Assembly (NCBI GenBank): GCA_024642115.1
Contig: JAHEBU010000002.1
Location: forward strand, 186,001-250,000
Length of the DNA: 64,000 bases
Direction: 5' to 3'
From: Marivivens sp.
Lineage (GTDB): Bacteria; Pseudomonadota; Alphaproteobacteria; Rhodobacterales; Rhodobacteraceae
Shown here: positions 23,667-32,571 of the stretch, piece after piece
Position numbering within the stretch: the stretch's first letter is position 1
How the letters are laid out: every line of letters starts with the position of its first letter
Notes under the pieces: generated by a model
Seen by the model: the letters and a program-made list of their open reading frames with translations, nothing else
Told to the model about the DNA's origin: nothing
Database searches by the model: none
Translations under genes and position numbers: made by a program

Positions 23667-24830
23667 ATGCAACACCTGTCCCAATCCCCGACCGATCCTG
23701 ATTTTGTCCAAGATCCCTATCCGTTCTATGACCGGGCGCGGGCGGCGGGCGACCTGTTCCTGTGGGACGATTATGGCGTCGTCAGCGCCGTATCGCACCG
23801 CGCCGTCACGGCCATCCTGCGCGACCGCAGGCTGGGGCGGCAGGTGCCGCCCGAGGTGGCCCAACCGATCCCGCCCCATGTTCAGCCCTTTTATGACATC
23901 GAAGCCCATTCGATGCTGGAGTTGGAGCCGCCCCGGCATACCCGGCTGCGTGGACTGGTGCTGCGCGCCTTCACCTCGCGCCGGATCGGGGCATTGGGGC
24001 CGGATATTGCGGGGCTGGCGGACAGCCTGATCGACCAGTTTCCGGACGGACCCTTTGACCTGATCGACGCCTTCTGCCGCCCGATCCCGGTCATCATCAT
24101 CGCCCGGCTTCTGGGCGTGCCAGAGGATCGGTCGGACGACCTGTTGGCATGGTCAAACGCGATGGTCGCCATGTATCAGGCCCGGCGCACCCGCGCGGTC
24201 GAGGATGCGGCTGTGGCGGCCACCCTTGCCTTTCGGGACTTCATCACCGGGTATATCGCAGAGAAACGCAAAGCCCCTGCCGATGACCTGATCAGCACGC
24301 TGATCGCGGCCAATGACGCGGGCGACAGGCTCAGCACGGACGAGATGGTGACAACCTGCATCCTGCTGCTGAATGCCGGGCACGAGGCGACGGTTCATAC
24401 CTTGGGCAATGGGATCAAGACCCTGATCGAACAGAGAATTACGGAAATCGACGGCCCTTGCGTCGAAGAGGTGCTGCGCCACGACCCACCGCTGCACATC
24501 TTCACCCGCTGGGCCTACGAGGATATGGAATTGTACGGTCATCCCATCCGGCGCGGTCAGCAAATCAACTGCCTGCTGGCCGCGGCCAACCGCGACCCCG
24601 CCGCCTATCCCGACCCCGCCCTGTTCGACCCCGCCCGCAGCGGTCCGGCCCATACCAGTTTCGGCGGGGGCATCCATTTCTGCGTGGGCGCACCGCTGGC
24701 GCGGCTCGAGATCGACATCGCCTTGCGCGGACTGCGCCGCCGCTGCCCGGACATGCGGATCGCTGAACCTCCGCGCTATGCGGATGTGTTCCATTTCCAC
24801 GGGCTTGAGCGACTGACGGTCACGCATTAG
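23667..24830 (+). CDS. Cytochrome P450
   Basis: 387 residues, a soluble bacterial P450. The heme-binding loop SFGGGIHFCVGAPLARLE has the axial C339. The I-helix motif LNAGHEAT (235-242) and the EEVLR ExxR motif (268-271) are present. It inserts one oxygen atom into an organic substrate and needs ferredoxin and a reductase; none is adjacent, although an fpr gene lies 6 kb away. AAGGA seven bases before ATG 23667 decides the start. It is convergent with the Lrp gene, with only six bases between stops. Substrate unknown. Confidence 0.94.
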   Translation: MQHLSQSPTDPDFVQDPYPFYDRARAAGDLFLWDDYGVVSAVSHRAVTAILRDRRLGRQVPPEVAQPIPPHVQPFYDIEAHSMLELEPPRHTRLRGLVLRAFTSRRIGALGPDIAGLADSLIDQFPDGPFDLIDAFCRPIPVIIIARLLGVPEDRSDDLLAWSNAMVAMYQARRTRAVEDAAVAATLAFRDFITGYIAEKRKAPADDLISTLIAANDAGDRLSTDEMVTTCILLLNAGHEATVHTLGNGIKTLIEQRITEIDGPCVEEVLRHDPPLHIFTRWAYEDMELYGHPIRRGQQINCLLAAANRDPAAYPDPALFDPARSGPAHTSFGGGIHFCVGAPLARLEIDIALRGLRRRCPDMRIAEPPRYADVFHFHGLERLTVTH

Positions 24831-24836
24831 CCGTTC

Positions 24837-25298
24837 TCAGAGTGGCAAAGCCACCGTCGATTTGATCTCTTCCATCGACAGCAGGGCCGTCACGTTATGC
24901 ACTCGCACCTCTGAAATCAGCGCCTGATAAAAGGCGTCATAGGCGCGGGCGTTTTTCACCCGCACCTTGAGGATATAGTCGATATCGCCTGCCAGCCGGT
25001 GCGCCTCTTGCACCTCGGGGCGGTTGCGCAGGGCTTGCAGGAATTTGCGCTGCCATTCGGCCTCGTGTTCCGACGTGCGGATCAGGACGAAAAAGCAGGC
25101 CTCGAACCCCAGTGCCTCGGCATCGAGCATCACGGTCGTCTGACCGATGACACCGGCGCCCTTCAGCTTCTTGATCCGGTTCCACACGGGGGTCTTGGAG
25201 GACCCGATTTTTGCCGCGATATCGTCCAGCGACTGGGCCGCATCGCGCTGCAACTCTGCAAGAATTTTCCGATCCACGTCGTCGATCCGGACTGACAT
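24837..25298 (-). CDS. Lrp/AsnC family transcriptional regulator
   Basis: 153 residues. An N-terminal winged HTH (IDDVDRKILAELQRDAAQSL, then KIGSSKTPVWNRIKKLKGAG) and a C-terminal RAM ligand domain (FVLIRTSEHEAEW, AGDIDYILKVRVKNARAYD). Members respond to amino acids. It is divergent from the sulfate-assimilation operon and is the obvious candidate regulator of it, perhaps sensing a sulfur amino acid. The start at 25298 was chosen over an upstream in-frame ATG because the family normally begins M-x-x-x-IDDxDRKIL. Confidence 0.92.
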   Translation of the reverse strand: MSVRIDDVDRKILAELQRDAAQSLDDIAAKIGSSKTPVWNRIKKLKGAGVIGQTTVMLDAEALGFEACFFVLIRTSEHEAEWQRKFLQALRNRPEVQEAHRLAGDIDYILKVRVKNARAYDAFYQALISEVRVHNVTALLSMEEIKSTVALPL

Positions 25299-25348
25299 TC
25301 CGATTTTTCCCCAATGTTGGAATGGCGGCCTGATTGGCCCCGATGGAC

Positions 25349-25362
25349 AGAACATACGTTCT
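25349..25362. promoter_or_regulatory. Palindrome in the lrp-cysG divergent region
   Basis: AGAAC-ATAC-GTTCT, 5-bp perfect arms with a 4-bp spacer, midway between the two start codons. This is a candidate site for the adjacent Lrp regulator. A TATATT (25403-25408) further downstream could be the -10 element for cysG. Confidence 0.4.
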
Positions 25363-25437
25363 TATCTGCGCGGCGCAATGGTCAAAAACCGGGACATTGT
25401 TCTATATTGAGGATCAGAAAACCAGTGGAGTCCGGCC

Positions 25438-26829
25438 ATGCAGCATTTCCCGATCTTTCTTGCCGTCGCCGGTCGCCGCATCGTCGTGTCGGGCGGGGGC
25501 GAGGCCGCGCTGGCCAAACTGCGGCTGCTGATGAAAACCGAAGCACATCTGACCGTCTTTGCCGTTGATCCCAGCGCCGACATCCACCGCCTTGCCCATG
25601 ACCGTAAGTTGACCCTGATCCAGCGCCCGCTCGCCCCCGGTGATGCGCTGTGCGCCGTGCTGTTCTATGCCGCCAACGAAGATGACGCCGAGGATGCCCG
25701 CGTGGCCGCCCTCGCCCGGGCCGATGGCGCGCTGGTCAATATCGTGGACAACCTTGCGGACAGCGCCTTTATCACCCCCGCCATCGTCGACCGCGACCCG
25801 GTCGTGGTGGCGATCGGCACAGAAGGGGCGGCGCCAGTGCTGGCCCGCGCCATCAAGACCGATCTTGAGGAGCGTCTGCCGGTGCAACTGGGCCTGCTCG
25901 CCCGTCTGGGCAAGGCGTTCCGCCACGCCGCCGACGCCCTGCCGATGGGCTGTAAGCGGCGCGAGTTCTGGGCGGACTACTATTTTGACCAGGGACCCAA
26001 GGCGTTGGAACAGGACGGCCCACAGGGCGTCGAAGCCGCCCTTGACCGCCTGCTGGCCCACCACCTGCACGCGCCTGCAAAGGAGGGCCATGTCGATCTG
26101 GTGGGGGCCGGCCCCGGCGACCCCGAGTTGTTGACCCTCAAGGCCCGCAAGGCGCTGGACCGCGCCGATGTGGTGATCCATGACCGTCTGGTCAGCCCCG
26201 AGATCCTCGAACTCGCCCGGCGCGAGGCGGTGCTGATCGATGCGGGGAAAGAGGGATTCGGTACCTCGACCGCACAAGACGACATCAACGAGTTGATCGT
26301 CGATCATGCCCGCATGGGGCTGCATGTCGTTCGGCTCAAGGCAGGCGACCCGACTGTGTTCGGCCGTCTGGACGAAGAAATCGAGGCCTGCGAGGCGGCT
26401 GGTGTGACATGGCGGATCATCCCCGGCATCACCGCCGCCAGCGCCGCCGTGGCCCAGATCGGCCAAAGCCTGACCCGGCGCGACCGCAATTCGTCGGTCC
26501 GGTTCCTGACCGGGCACGACATGAAAGGGTTCGCCGAACAGGATTGGCGCGCGCTGGCCCGGCCGGGCGAAGTCGCCGCGATCTACATGGGCAAGAAAAG
26601 CGCCCGCTTCATCCAAGGCCGCCTTCTGATGCACGGGGCCGATCCGGCGACGCGCGTGACGGTGATCGAAAACGCGTCCCGTCCTGACAGCCGCGTGCTG
26701 GCCACCACGCTGGCCCGGTTGGAACCTACCCTGACCGAGGCGAACCTGACCGGCCCCGCCCTCACGTTCTTTGGCCTCGCTCCCCGCGCCGCCGCCGCCC
26801 TACCCCAACTGAAAGAGGCCGCACTATGA
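25438..26829 (+). CDS. cysG: Siroheme synthase (trifunctional CysG)
   Basis: 463 residues with both halves of CysG. The N-terminal dehydrogenase/ferrochelatase has the NAD loop VVSGGGEAALAKLRLL. The C-terminal uroporphyrinogen-III methyltransferase has HVDLVGAGPGDPELLTLKA, VVRLKAGDPTVFGR and IIPGITAASAA. It makes siroheme for the sulfite reductase encoded two genes on. It overlaps the next gene by 4 nt. It is the first gene of an operon that probably runs to the DUF934 gene. Confidence 0.96.
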   Translation: MQHFPIFLAVAGRRIVVSGGGEAALAKLRLLMKTEAHLTVFAVDPSADIHRLAHDRKLTLIQRPLAPGDALCAVLFYAANEDDAEDARVAALARADGALVNIVDNLADSAFITPAIVDRDPVVVAIGTEGAAPVLARAIKTDLEERLPVQLGLLARLGKAFRHAADALPMGCKRREFWADYYFDQGPKALEQDGPQGVEAALDRLLAHHLHAPAKEGHVDLVGAGPGDPELLTLKARKALDRADVVIHDRLVSPEILELARREAVLIDAGKEGFGTSTAQDDINELIVDHARMGLHVVRLKAGDPTVFGRLDEEIEACEAAGVTWRIIPGITAASAAVAQIGQSLTRRDRNSSVRFLTGHDMKGFAEQDWRALARPGEVAAIYMGKKSARFIQGRLLMHGADPATRVTVIENASRPDSRVLATTLARLEPTLTEANLTGPALTFFGLAPRAAAALPQLKEAAL

Positions 26830-27125
26830 GCCGCCAGTTCACCCCCAAGGTTGTCACGGCCAATGCCCTGCTTGAAGGCGATGTCGTCTGGCTGACCGCC
26901 GATGACCGCTGGACCCGCGACATTCACGAGGCCGAATTGATCGAGGAAGAGGCGCACGGCCAGATCCGCCTGATCGAAGCATCGCGCCAGACCGGCACCG
27001 TCGTGGGCGTCTATCTGGCCGACGCCCGGCCCGGCCCCCTGGGACCAGAGCCGATCCATTTCCGCGAGGAATTCCGCACGCGCGGCCCCTCCAACTATAC
27101 CCACGGCAAGCAGGTAGAGGCTTAA
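26826..27125 (+). CDS. DUF2849 domain-containing protein
   Basis: A 99-residue small protein (GDVVWLTADDRWTRDIHEAE, then VVGVYLADARPGPLGPEPIH). DUF2849 genes are found in alphaproteobacteria between cysG and the sulfite reductase gene, exactly as here, which points to an auxiliary role in assimilatory sulfite reduction. No catalytic motif is visible. Start and stop are fixed by a 4-nt overlap with cysG and a 3-bp gap before cysI. Confidence 0.9.
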   Translation: MSRQFTPKVVTANALLEGDVVWLTADDRWTRDIHEAELIEEEAHGQIRLIEASRQTGTVVGVYLADARPGPLGPEPIHFREEFRTRGPSNYTHGKQVEA

Positions 27126-27128
27126 CCC

Positions 27129-28799
27129 ATGTATGTTTACAACGACTTCGACCAAGCCTTTGTCCGCGAACGCGTGGCCCAGTTCCGCGCGCAGGTCGCC
27201 CGCCGCATCGACGGGTCGCTGACCGAGGACGAGTTTCGCCCGCTGCGCCTGATGAATGGCCTGTATCTGCAACTGCACGCCTACATGCTGCGTGTGGCGG
27301 TCCCTTATGGCACGCTCAACCCGTCGCAGATGCGCCAGCTCGCCCATATCGCCGAGCGGTTCGACAAGGGCTATGGCCACTTTACCACCCGCCAGAACAT
27401 CCAGTTCAACTGGCCCAAGCTTGAGGATGTGCCCGATATCCTCGACGCGCTGGCCGATGTGGAAATGCACGCCATCCAGACCAGCGGCAACACGATCCGC
27501 AACGTGACCGCCGACCATTTCGCCGGGGCCGCAGAGGACGAGATCGCCGATACCCGCCCGGTGGCTGAATTGCTGCGTCAGTGGTCCACCGACCACCCCG
27601 AATTCCAGTTCCTGCCGCGCAAGTTCAAGATCGCCATCACCGGGTCGCCCAACGACCGCGCTGTCACCCGCGCCCACGACATCGGCCTGCGGATGGTGCG
27701 AAATGACGCGGGCGAGGCCGGGTTCGAGGTGATCGTCGGCGGCGGTCTGGGCCGTACCCCGATGATCGGCAAGGTGATCCGGGACTTCCTGCCGCAGGCC
27801 GACCTGCTGCCGTATGTCGAGGCGGTCGTCAGCGTCTGGAACCTGCTGGGTCGCCGTGACAACAAATACAAGGCGCGGATCAAGATCACCGTCCATGAGA
27901 ATGGGATCGACACGATCCGCGACATGGTAGAATCACGTTTCGAACAAATCCAGCCCCAATTCGGCGGGGTCGACCAGCAGATTCTTGCACAAATCGAACA
28001 GCATTTTCTGCCGCCCACCTTTCATCCCAAATCGGTTGACGCGTACGAGGCCGCCCGTCTGGCCAATCCGGCCTTTCGGTCCTGGTCCGATACCAACCTC
28101 GCGCCACACAAGGCACCCGGTTATTCCATCGTGTCGATCAGCCTCAAGAAACCCGGCGCCACGCCGGGCGATGCCACCGCCGATCAGATGCGGGCGATGG
28201 CCGATATCGCCGAACGCTATGGCCATAGCGAATTGCGGGTCAGCCACGAGCAGAACATCATCCTGCCCCATGTCCAAAAATCGAACCTGCCGGCCGTCTA
28301 TCAGGCGCTACGGGAAGCCGATCTTGCCAGTGCCAACATTGGCCTGATCAGCGACATCATCGCCTGCCCCGGCATGGATTACTGCGCCCTGGCCACCGCC
28401 CGCAGTATCCCCATCGCACAGGAAATCGCCGTGCGGTTCGACGAATTGAAGCTGGAGCATGACATCGGCCCGCTCAAGATCAAGATCAGCGGCTGCATCA
28501 ACGCCTGCGGACACCACCACGTCGGCCATATCGGCATCCTTGGGCTGGACCGGGCGGGCGTGGAAAACTACCAGATCACACTGGGCGGCGATCATACCGA
28601 GGATGCGGTGATCGGCGAAAAGACAGGCCCCGGTTTCTCGGCAGACGAGGTCGTGCCCGCCATCGAACGGATCGTCGGGGCCTATCTGTCGCTGCGGCAC
28701 GGCCGGGGGGAGACGTTCCTTGAGGCGTTCCGCCGGGTCGGGATTGAGCCGTTCAAGACCGCCCTTTATGACAGCGAGGCCAAGGCAGATGCCGCTTGA
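27129..28799 (+). CDS. cysI: Siroheme-[4Fe-4S] sulfite/nitrite reductase
   Basis: 556 residues with the duplicated ferredoxin-like sulfite reductase repeats (RFDKGYGHFTTRQNIQFNWP, and ERYGHSELRVSHEQNIILPH). The cluster/siroheme cysteines are C413 and C419 (CPGMDYC) and C456 and C460 (GCINACGHHHVGHIG). It reduces sulfite to sulfide. The context (siroheme synthase before, APS reductase after) supports sulfite over nitrite as the substrate. The stop overlaps the start of cysH by 11 nt. Confidence 0.95.
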   Translation: MYVYNDFDQAFVRERVAQFRAQVARRIDGSLTEDEFRPLRLMNGLYLQLHAYMLRVAVPYGTLNPSQMRQLAHIAERFDKGYGHFTTRQNIQFNWPKLEDVPDILDALADVEMHAIQTSGNTIRNVTADHFAGAAEDEIADTRPVAELLRQWSTDHPEFQFLPRKFKIAITGSPNDRAVTRAHDIGLRMVRNDAGEAGFEVIVGGGLGRTPMIGKVIRDFLPQADLLPYVEAVVSVWNLLGRRDNKYKARIKITVHENGIDTIRDMVESRFEQIQPQFGGVDQQILAQIEQHFLPPTFHPKSVDAYEAARLANPAFRSWSDTNLAPHKAPGYSIVSISLKKPGATPGDATADQMRAMADIAERYGHSELRVSHEQNIILPHVQKSNLPAVYQALREADLASANIGLISDIIACPGMDYCALATARSIPIAQEIAVRFDELKLEHDIGPLKIKISGCINACGHHHVGHIGILGLDRAGVENYQITLGGDHTEDAVIGEKTGPGFSADEVVPAIERIVGAYLSLRHGRGETFLEAFRRVGIEPFKTALYDSEAKADAA

Positions 28800-29523
28800 T
28801 ACGCCTGTCGCCACGCGGGTCGCGTCGCTGAACGCCCGCTATAAACACCACGGGGCGACGACCGTGCTGGAACATGCGCTTAAGGATGCAGAGGTGGGCA
28901 AGGTGGCGCTTGTCTCGTCTTTCGGTGCGGAATCGGTCGTGCTGTTGCACCTGATTTCGGTGATCGACCGGGCGACCCCGGTGCTGTTCATCGACACCGA
29001 GATGCTGTTTGCCGAAACGCTGGCCTATCAACTGGACCTGACCGAAAGGCTGCGCCTGTCCAACGTGCAGACGATCAAGGCCGACCGGCACGCCCTGTTC
29101 ACCGCCGACAACGAAAACCTGCTGCACCTGCATGACACCGATGCCTGCTGTGCCTTGCGCAAGACCGAACCGTTGCAGCGCGCGCTGTCGGGCTATGACG
29201 CGTGGATCACGGGCCGCAAGCGGTATCAGGGCAGCACCCGCGCCGCCCTCGATTTCTTTGAGGCCGAGGAGACGATCCGGATCAAGGTCAATCCGCTGGC
29301 CCATTGGGACGTCAAGGACGTGCAGGATTACATTGCCGAAAACCGCCTGCCCCGCCACCCGCTGGTCGCCAAGGGCTATCCGTCGATCGGTTGCGCCCCT
29401 TGCACCACCCGCGTGAGCGACGGCGAGGACCCCCGCGCGGGCCGTTGGCGCGACAGCAACAAAGTCGAATGCGGCATCCATTTCGTGAATGGCCGCATGG
29501 TCCGCACGACCGCCGCTGCCTGA
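28789..29523 (+). CDS. cysH: Adenylyl-sulfate (APS) reductase, thioredoxin-dependent
   Basis: 244 residues. The PP-loop fold (VSSFGAESVVLLHLI) and catalytic C228 in VECGIHF are present. The pair C120-C121 with C202 and C205 (GCAPC) bind a [4Fe-4S] cluster, which identifies the APS-using assimilatory type and not the cluster-free PAPS type of E. coli. It produces sulfite for CysI. The ATG at 28789 lies inside the end of cysI, consistent with coupling. Confidence 0.95.
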   Translation: MPLDTPVATRVASLNARYKHHGATTVLEHALKDAEVGKVALVSSFGAESVVLLHLISVIDRATPVLFIDTEMLFAETLAYQLDLTERLRLSNVQTIKADRHALFTADNENLLHLHDTDACCALRKTEPLQRALSGYDAWITGRKRYQGSTRAALDFFEAEETIRIKVNPLAHWDVKDVQDYIAENRLPRHPLVAKGYPSIGCAPCTTRVSDGEDPRAGRWRDSNKVECGIHFVNGRMVRTTAAA

Positions 29524-29533
29524 AAGGACTGAC

Positions 29534-29950
29534 ATGACCGTCATCATCACCGACACCGGCTTTGCCGCCGACGATTGGACCGCGCCGGTTCATGCCTTGG
29601 CCGACCTGCCCGCCAACAGCGACGGGCCGGTCGCCGTGGACATTCCGTCTGACACGGACCCTGCCAGCTTGGGCAATCGTCTGGCTGACTTCGCCCTGAT
29701 CCGCGTCGCCTTTCCCAGCTTTTCTGACGGGCGCGGGTTCACCATCGCCGCCCAGTTGCGCCGGATGGGCTATGCCGGGCGGCTGAGGGCGCAGGGCCAT
29801 GTCATCGCGGACCAATACGCCATGGCCCGCCGCGCAGGCTTTGACGAGGTGGAAATCACCGACGATCTGGCCGCCCGCCAACCGCAGGATCAGTGGCTGG
29901 CCCGGGCCAATTGGCGCAACCACGACTATCAGTCGCGCCTGCGCGGCTGA
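29534..29950 (+). CDS. DUF934 domain-containing protein
   Basis: 138 residues. The core LIRVAFPSFSDGRGFTIAAQ, LRRMGYAGRLRAQGHVIADQ and later FDEVEI match DUF934, a small family usually encoded right after cysH and annotated as an oxidoreductase-like protein of sulfate assimilation. Its biochemical role is not established. AAGGA precedes the ATG, ten bases after the cysH stop. Confidence 0.9.
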   Translation: MTVIITDTGFAADDWTAPVHALADLPANSDGPVAVDIPSDTDPASLGNRLADFALIRVAFPSFSDGRGFTIAAQLRRMGYAGRLRAQGHVIADQYAMARRAGFDEVEITDDLAARQPQDQWLARANWRNHDYQSRLRG

Positions 29951-30020
29951 ACCCACCCTTTCCCTGACCCAGATCAACGACTAGAACGGAGGGCGGCGCG
30001 ACAAGGCCGCCGAGCAATAT

Positions 30021-30860
30021 ATGACCGAGCAGACACCAGTGACCGATTCCAGCGCCACCCTGATCGCCCGCCTTCCCGATGCGCAGACCGTCACGTCGGT
30101 CCGACATTATACCGACATGCTGTTTTCGTTCCGCGTGACGCGCCCGGCGTCGCTGCGGTTCCGGTCGGGCGAATTCGTGATGATCGGCCTGATGGGCGAC
30201 AACGACCGCCCGTTGCTGCGGGCCTATTCCATCGCCTCGCCCGCCTGGGACGACGAATTGGAGTTCTATTCGATCAAGGTCCCCAATGGCCCGCTCACCA
30301 GCCGGTTACAGCATATCCAGCCCGGCGACGAGATCATCCTGCGCCCCAAGCCAGTCGGCACGCTGGTGCATGACGCCCTGCTGCCGGGCAAGCGGATCTA
30401 TTTCTTTTCCACCGGCACCGGCTTTGCCCCCTTTGCGTCGCTGCTGCGCGACCCCGAAACATACGAAAAATACGAAGAGGTCATCATCACCCACACCTGC
30501 CGGACCGTGGCTGAACTGACCTATGGCCGCGAGTTGATCGAGAGCATCCGCAGCGACGAGATGCTGGCCGAACTGATCGGCGCCGATCACATCGCCAAGC
30601 TGAAATACTATCCGACCACCACCCGCGAAGAGAGCCCCAAGATGGGCCGGATCACCACATTGATCGAAAACGGCGAGCTGTTCCGCGATCTGGGCGTGCC
30701 CCCGTTGAACCCCGCCACCGACCGGGCGATGGTCTGCGGGTCGCTGGCGTTCAACATCGACCTCAAGGCGCTGATCGAAACCTTTGGCCTGCGTGAAGGG
30801 GCCAATTCGGAGCCGCTGGAGTTTGTCGTGGAAAAGGCGTTTGTCGGCGAAGGCGTCTAA
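30021..30860 (+). CDS. fpr: Ferredoxin-NADP reductase
   Basis: 279 residues. The FAD site RPLLRAYSIASP, the NADP-binding FFSTGTGFAPFASLLRD and the C-terminal AFVGEGV match bacterial subclass I FNR proteins. It moves electrons between NADPH and ferredoxin or flavodoxin. Its position 70 bp after the sulfate operon suggests it supplies electrons to the sulfite reductase, and it may also serve the P450. A strong hairpin terminator follows. Confidence 0.95.
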   Translation: MTEQTPVTDSSATLIARLPDAQTVTSVRHYTDMLFSFRVTRPASLRFRSGEFVMIGLMGDNDRPLLRAYSIASPAWDDELEFYSIKVPNGPLTSRLQHIQPGDEIILRPKPVGTLVHDALLPGKRIYFFSTGTGFAPFASLLRDPETYEKYEEVIITHTCRTVAELTYGRELIESIRSDEMLAELIGADHIAKLKYYPTTTREESPKMGRITTLIENGELFRDLGVPPLNPATDRAMVCGSLAFNIDLKALIETFGLREGANSEPLEFVVEKAFVGEGV

Positions 30861-30878
30861 ACATCCGACCAGACATGA

Positions 30879-30912
30879 AAAAGGGCCGCGTCATCGCTGA
30901 CGCGGCCCTTTT
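30879..30912. terminator. Bidirectional intrinsic terminator after fpr
   Basis: A perfect 15-bp stem (30879-30893 with 30898-30912), loop TCGC, flanked by A and T runs. It serves fpr on the plus strand and the Ala-rich gene on the minus strand. Confidence 0.92.
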
Positions 30913-30930
30913 GATTTATATGCGCCGGGA

Positions 30931-31731
30931 TCAGAGTTTCAGCGCGGCCCGGATGTATTCCAGCGCAATGTTGCGCAGCGCCGGGTTGGCGTCTGCGGCG
31001 GTGATGGCGCTGGTAAAGGCGGCCTTTTGCTGGTCGGTCAGGTCGGCTGTCGCGATCATCGCGTTGATTTTGGCGGCGTCGAAATTCTCGGGCTTAAGAA
31101 GATCGGCGGGCGACATTTCAACGGCCGGTGCTGCGGCGGTTTCGGTCGCAGCGGGTGCAACGTCTGCGGCAGGGGCAGCGTCGGCAGCGGGCGCGTCAGC
31201 GGCAGGCGCGTCGGCAGCGGGAGCCGCAGCTGCGGCATCGGCGGCAGCCTGTGCGGCAGCGGCGTCCGCAGCAGCCTGTGCGGCAGCGGCCTCTTCGGCG
31301 GCTTTGGCTTCGGCGGCGGCAGCGTCCGCAGCAGCCTGAGCGGCGGCAGCCTCTTCAGCGGCCTTTGCCTCGGCGGCAGCAGCGTCAGCAGCAGCCTGAG
31401 CGGCGGCGGCGTCTTCGGCGGCTTTAGCATCGGCGGCAGCTTGGGCAGCGGCAGCGGCGGCGGCGTCTTCGGCGGCCTTGGCATCGGCTGCGGCTTGGGC
31501 GGCGGCAGCCTCTTCGGCGGCTTTGGCTTCGGCGGCGGCGGCGTCAGCGGCAGCCTGTGCAGCCTGAACGGCGGCGGCTTCGTTATTGGCGCGGATCATC
31601 GGATAGGGCCAGACGGTGTAGCCCAGAAAGGCCACCCCGGCTGCGGCCACGACGCCGATGAGGGCCCCGCTCCATCCGCTTTGCGGTTCTTTGGCAGGCG
31701 TATTCGCTTGTCCGTTTTTTTGATCAACCAT
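30931..31731 (-). CDS. Ala-rich coiled-coil inner-membrane protein
   Basis: 266 residues. A short cytoplasmic start, one membrane segment (WSGALIGVVAAAGVAFLG), then about 130 residues of Ala/Asp/Glu/Lys/Gln repeats built on AAAAEAKAAEEA and AAAQAAADA units. An Ala/Pro linker follows, then a C-terminal 60-residue domain (MSPADLLKPENFDAAKINAM, DLTDQQKAAFTSAITAA). The arrangement resembles TolA-like spanning proteins, but the end domain is not TolA. AAGGA before ATG 31731 fixes the start. It is divergent from infC. Confidence 0.75.
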   Translation of the reverse strand: MVDQKNGQANTPAKEPQSGWSGALIGVVAAAGVAFLGYTVWPYPMIRANNEAAAVQAAQAAADAAAAEAKAAEEAAAAQAAADAKAAEDAAAAAAAQAAADAKAAEDAAAAQAAADAAAAEAKAAEEAAAAQAAADAAAAEAKAAEEAAAAQAAADAAAAQAAADAAAAAPAADAPAADAPAADAAPAADVAPAATETAAAPAVEMSPADLLKPENFDAAKINAMIATADLTDQQKAAFTSAITAADANPALRNIALEYIRAALKL

Positions 31732-31929
31732 GTCCTTGTCCTTCCAAGAAATGTCAGGACCCGTCCCCCGGGTCTGGAATGTCATATGTCAGATGATACT
31801 GCGATAGAAAAGATGACTCCATAAAAACCGAGGCCCCGCGCCGCTGCAATCCCTTTTGCGCCTTGAACAGCGGAGCGGGCGCGTCTACCTTGCGGGCGCA
31901 TTTGCAATCATCCGAAAAGGAACAAGACC

Positions 31930-32472
31930 ATAGGACGCAGACCCCATAACGCACCTCCGGTGCGTGAAACCGGCCCCCGCATCAACGAACGCATCCGGGG
32001 TTCTGATATTCGCCTGATTGGCGCAGATGGCGAAAATGTCGGTGTTGTGAGCCCCGAAAAGGCGCTGCTCATGGCCGAAGAGGCGGGGCTCGATCTGGTC
32101 GAGATTTCCCCGAACGCCACGCCCCCCGTCTGCAAGATCATGGACTTTGGCAAATTCAAGTTCGAGACGCAAAAGCGCGAGGCCGAGGCCCGGCGCAAGC
32201 AAAAAGTCATCGAAATCAAGGAGATCAAGTTCCGGCCCGGAACCGATACCCACGATTACGAGGTCAAGATGCGGTCGGTCCAGAAATTCCTGGAAGGCGG
32301 CGACAAGGTCAAGATCACCCTGCGGTTCCGTGGCCGCGAGATGGCGCACATGGAACTGGGTCGCCAGCTTTTGGAAAAGATTGCTGAGGACACCAAGGAT
32401 TTCGGCAAAATCGAAAACATGCCAAAGCTCGAAGGACGCCAGATGGTCATGATGATCGGGCCATCAAAATAA
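31930..32472 (+). CDS. infC: Translation initiation factor IF-3, ATA start codon
   Basis: 180 residues. The family opening ([20 protein letters not shown]) reads in frame from an ATA codon at 31930, seven bases after AAAAGGAA. Starting at GTG 31960 would remove ten conserved residues. N-domain [19 protein letters not shown] and C-domain [20 protein letters not shown] with [13 protein letters not shown] are complete. IF-3 checks start codons on the 30S subunit. In E. coli infC starts with AUU and is autoregulated through it, and an ATA start suggests the same control here. Followed by a terminator. Confidence 0.93.
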   Translation: MGRRPHNAPPVRETGPRINERIRGSDIRLIGADGENVGVVSPEKALLMAEEAGLDLVEISPNATPPVCKIMDFGKFKFETQKREAEARRKQKVIEIKEIKFRPGTDTHDYEVKMRSVQKFLEGGDKVKITLRFRGREMAHMELGRQLLEKIAEDTKDFGKIENMPKLEGRQMVMMIGPSK

Positions 32473-32494
32473 GATAGGATCCAACAGGATCTGG

Positions 32495-32522
32495 GGGCCG
32501 CCAGACGATCGGCGGCCCTTTT
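32495..32522 (+). terminator. Intrinsic terminator of infC
   Basis: Arms GGGCCGCC (32495-32502) and GGCGGCCC (32511-32518) followed by TTTT, 22 bases past the stop. Confidence 0.9.
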
Positions 32523-32571
32523 GGTAAGATTGACGGCAGGTTTTGCCGGGGGGGAGGCAGCGACCTTGGTC

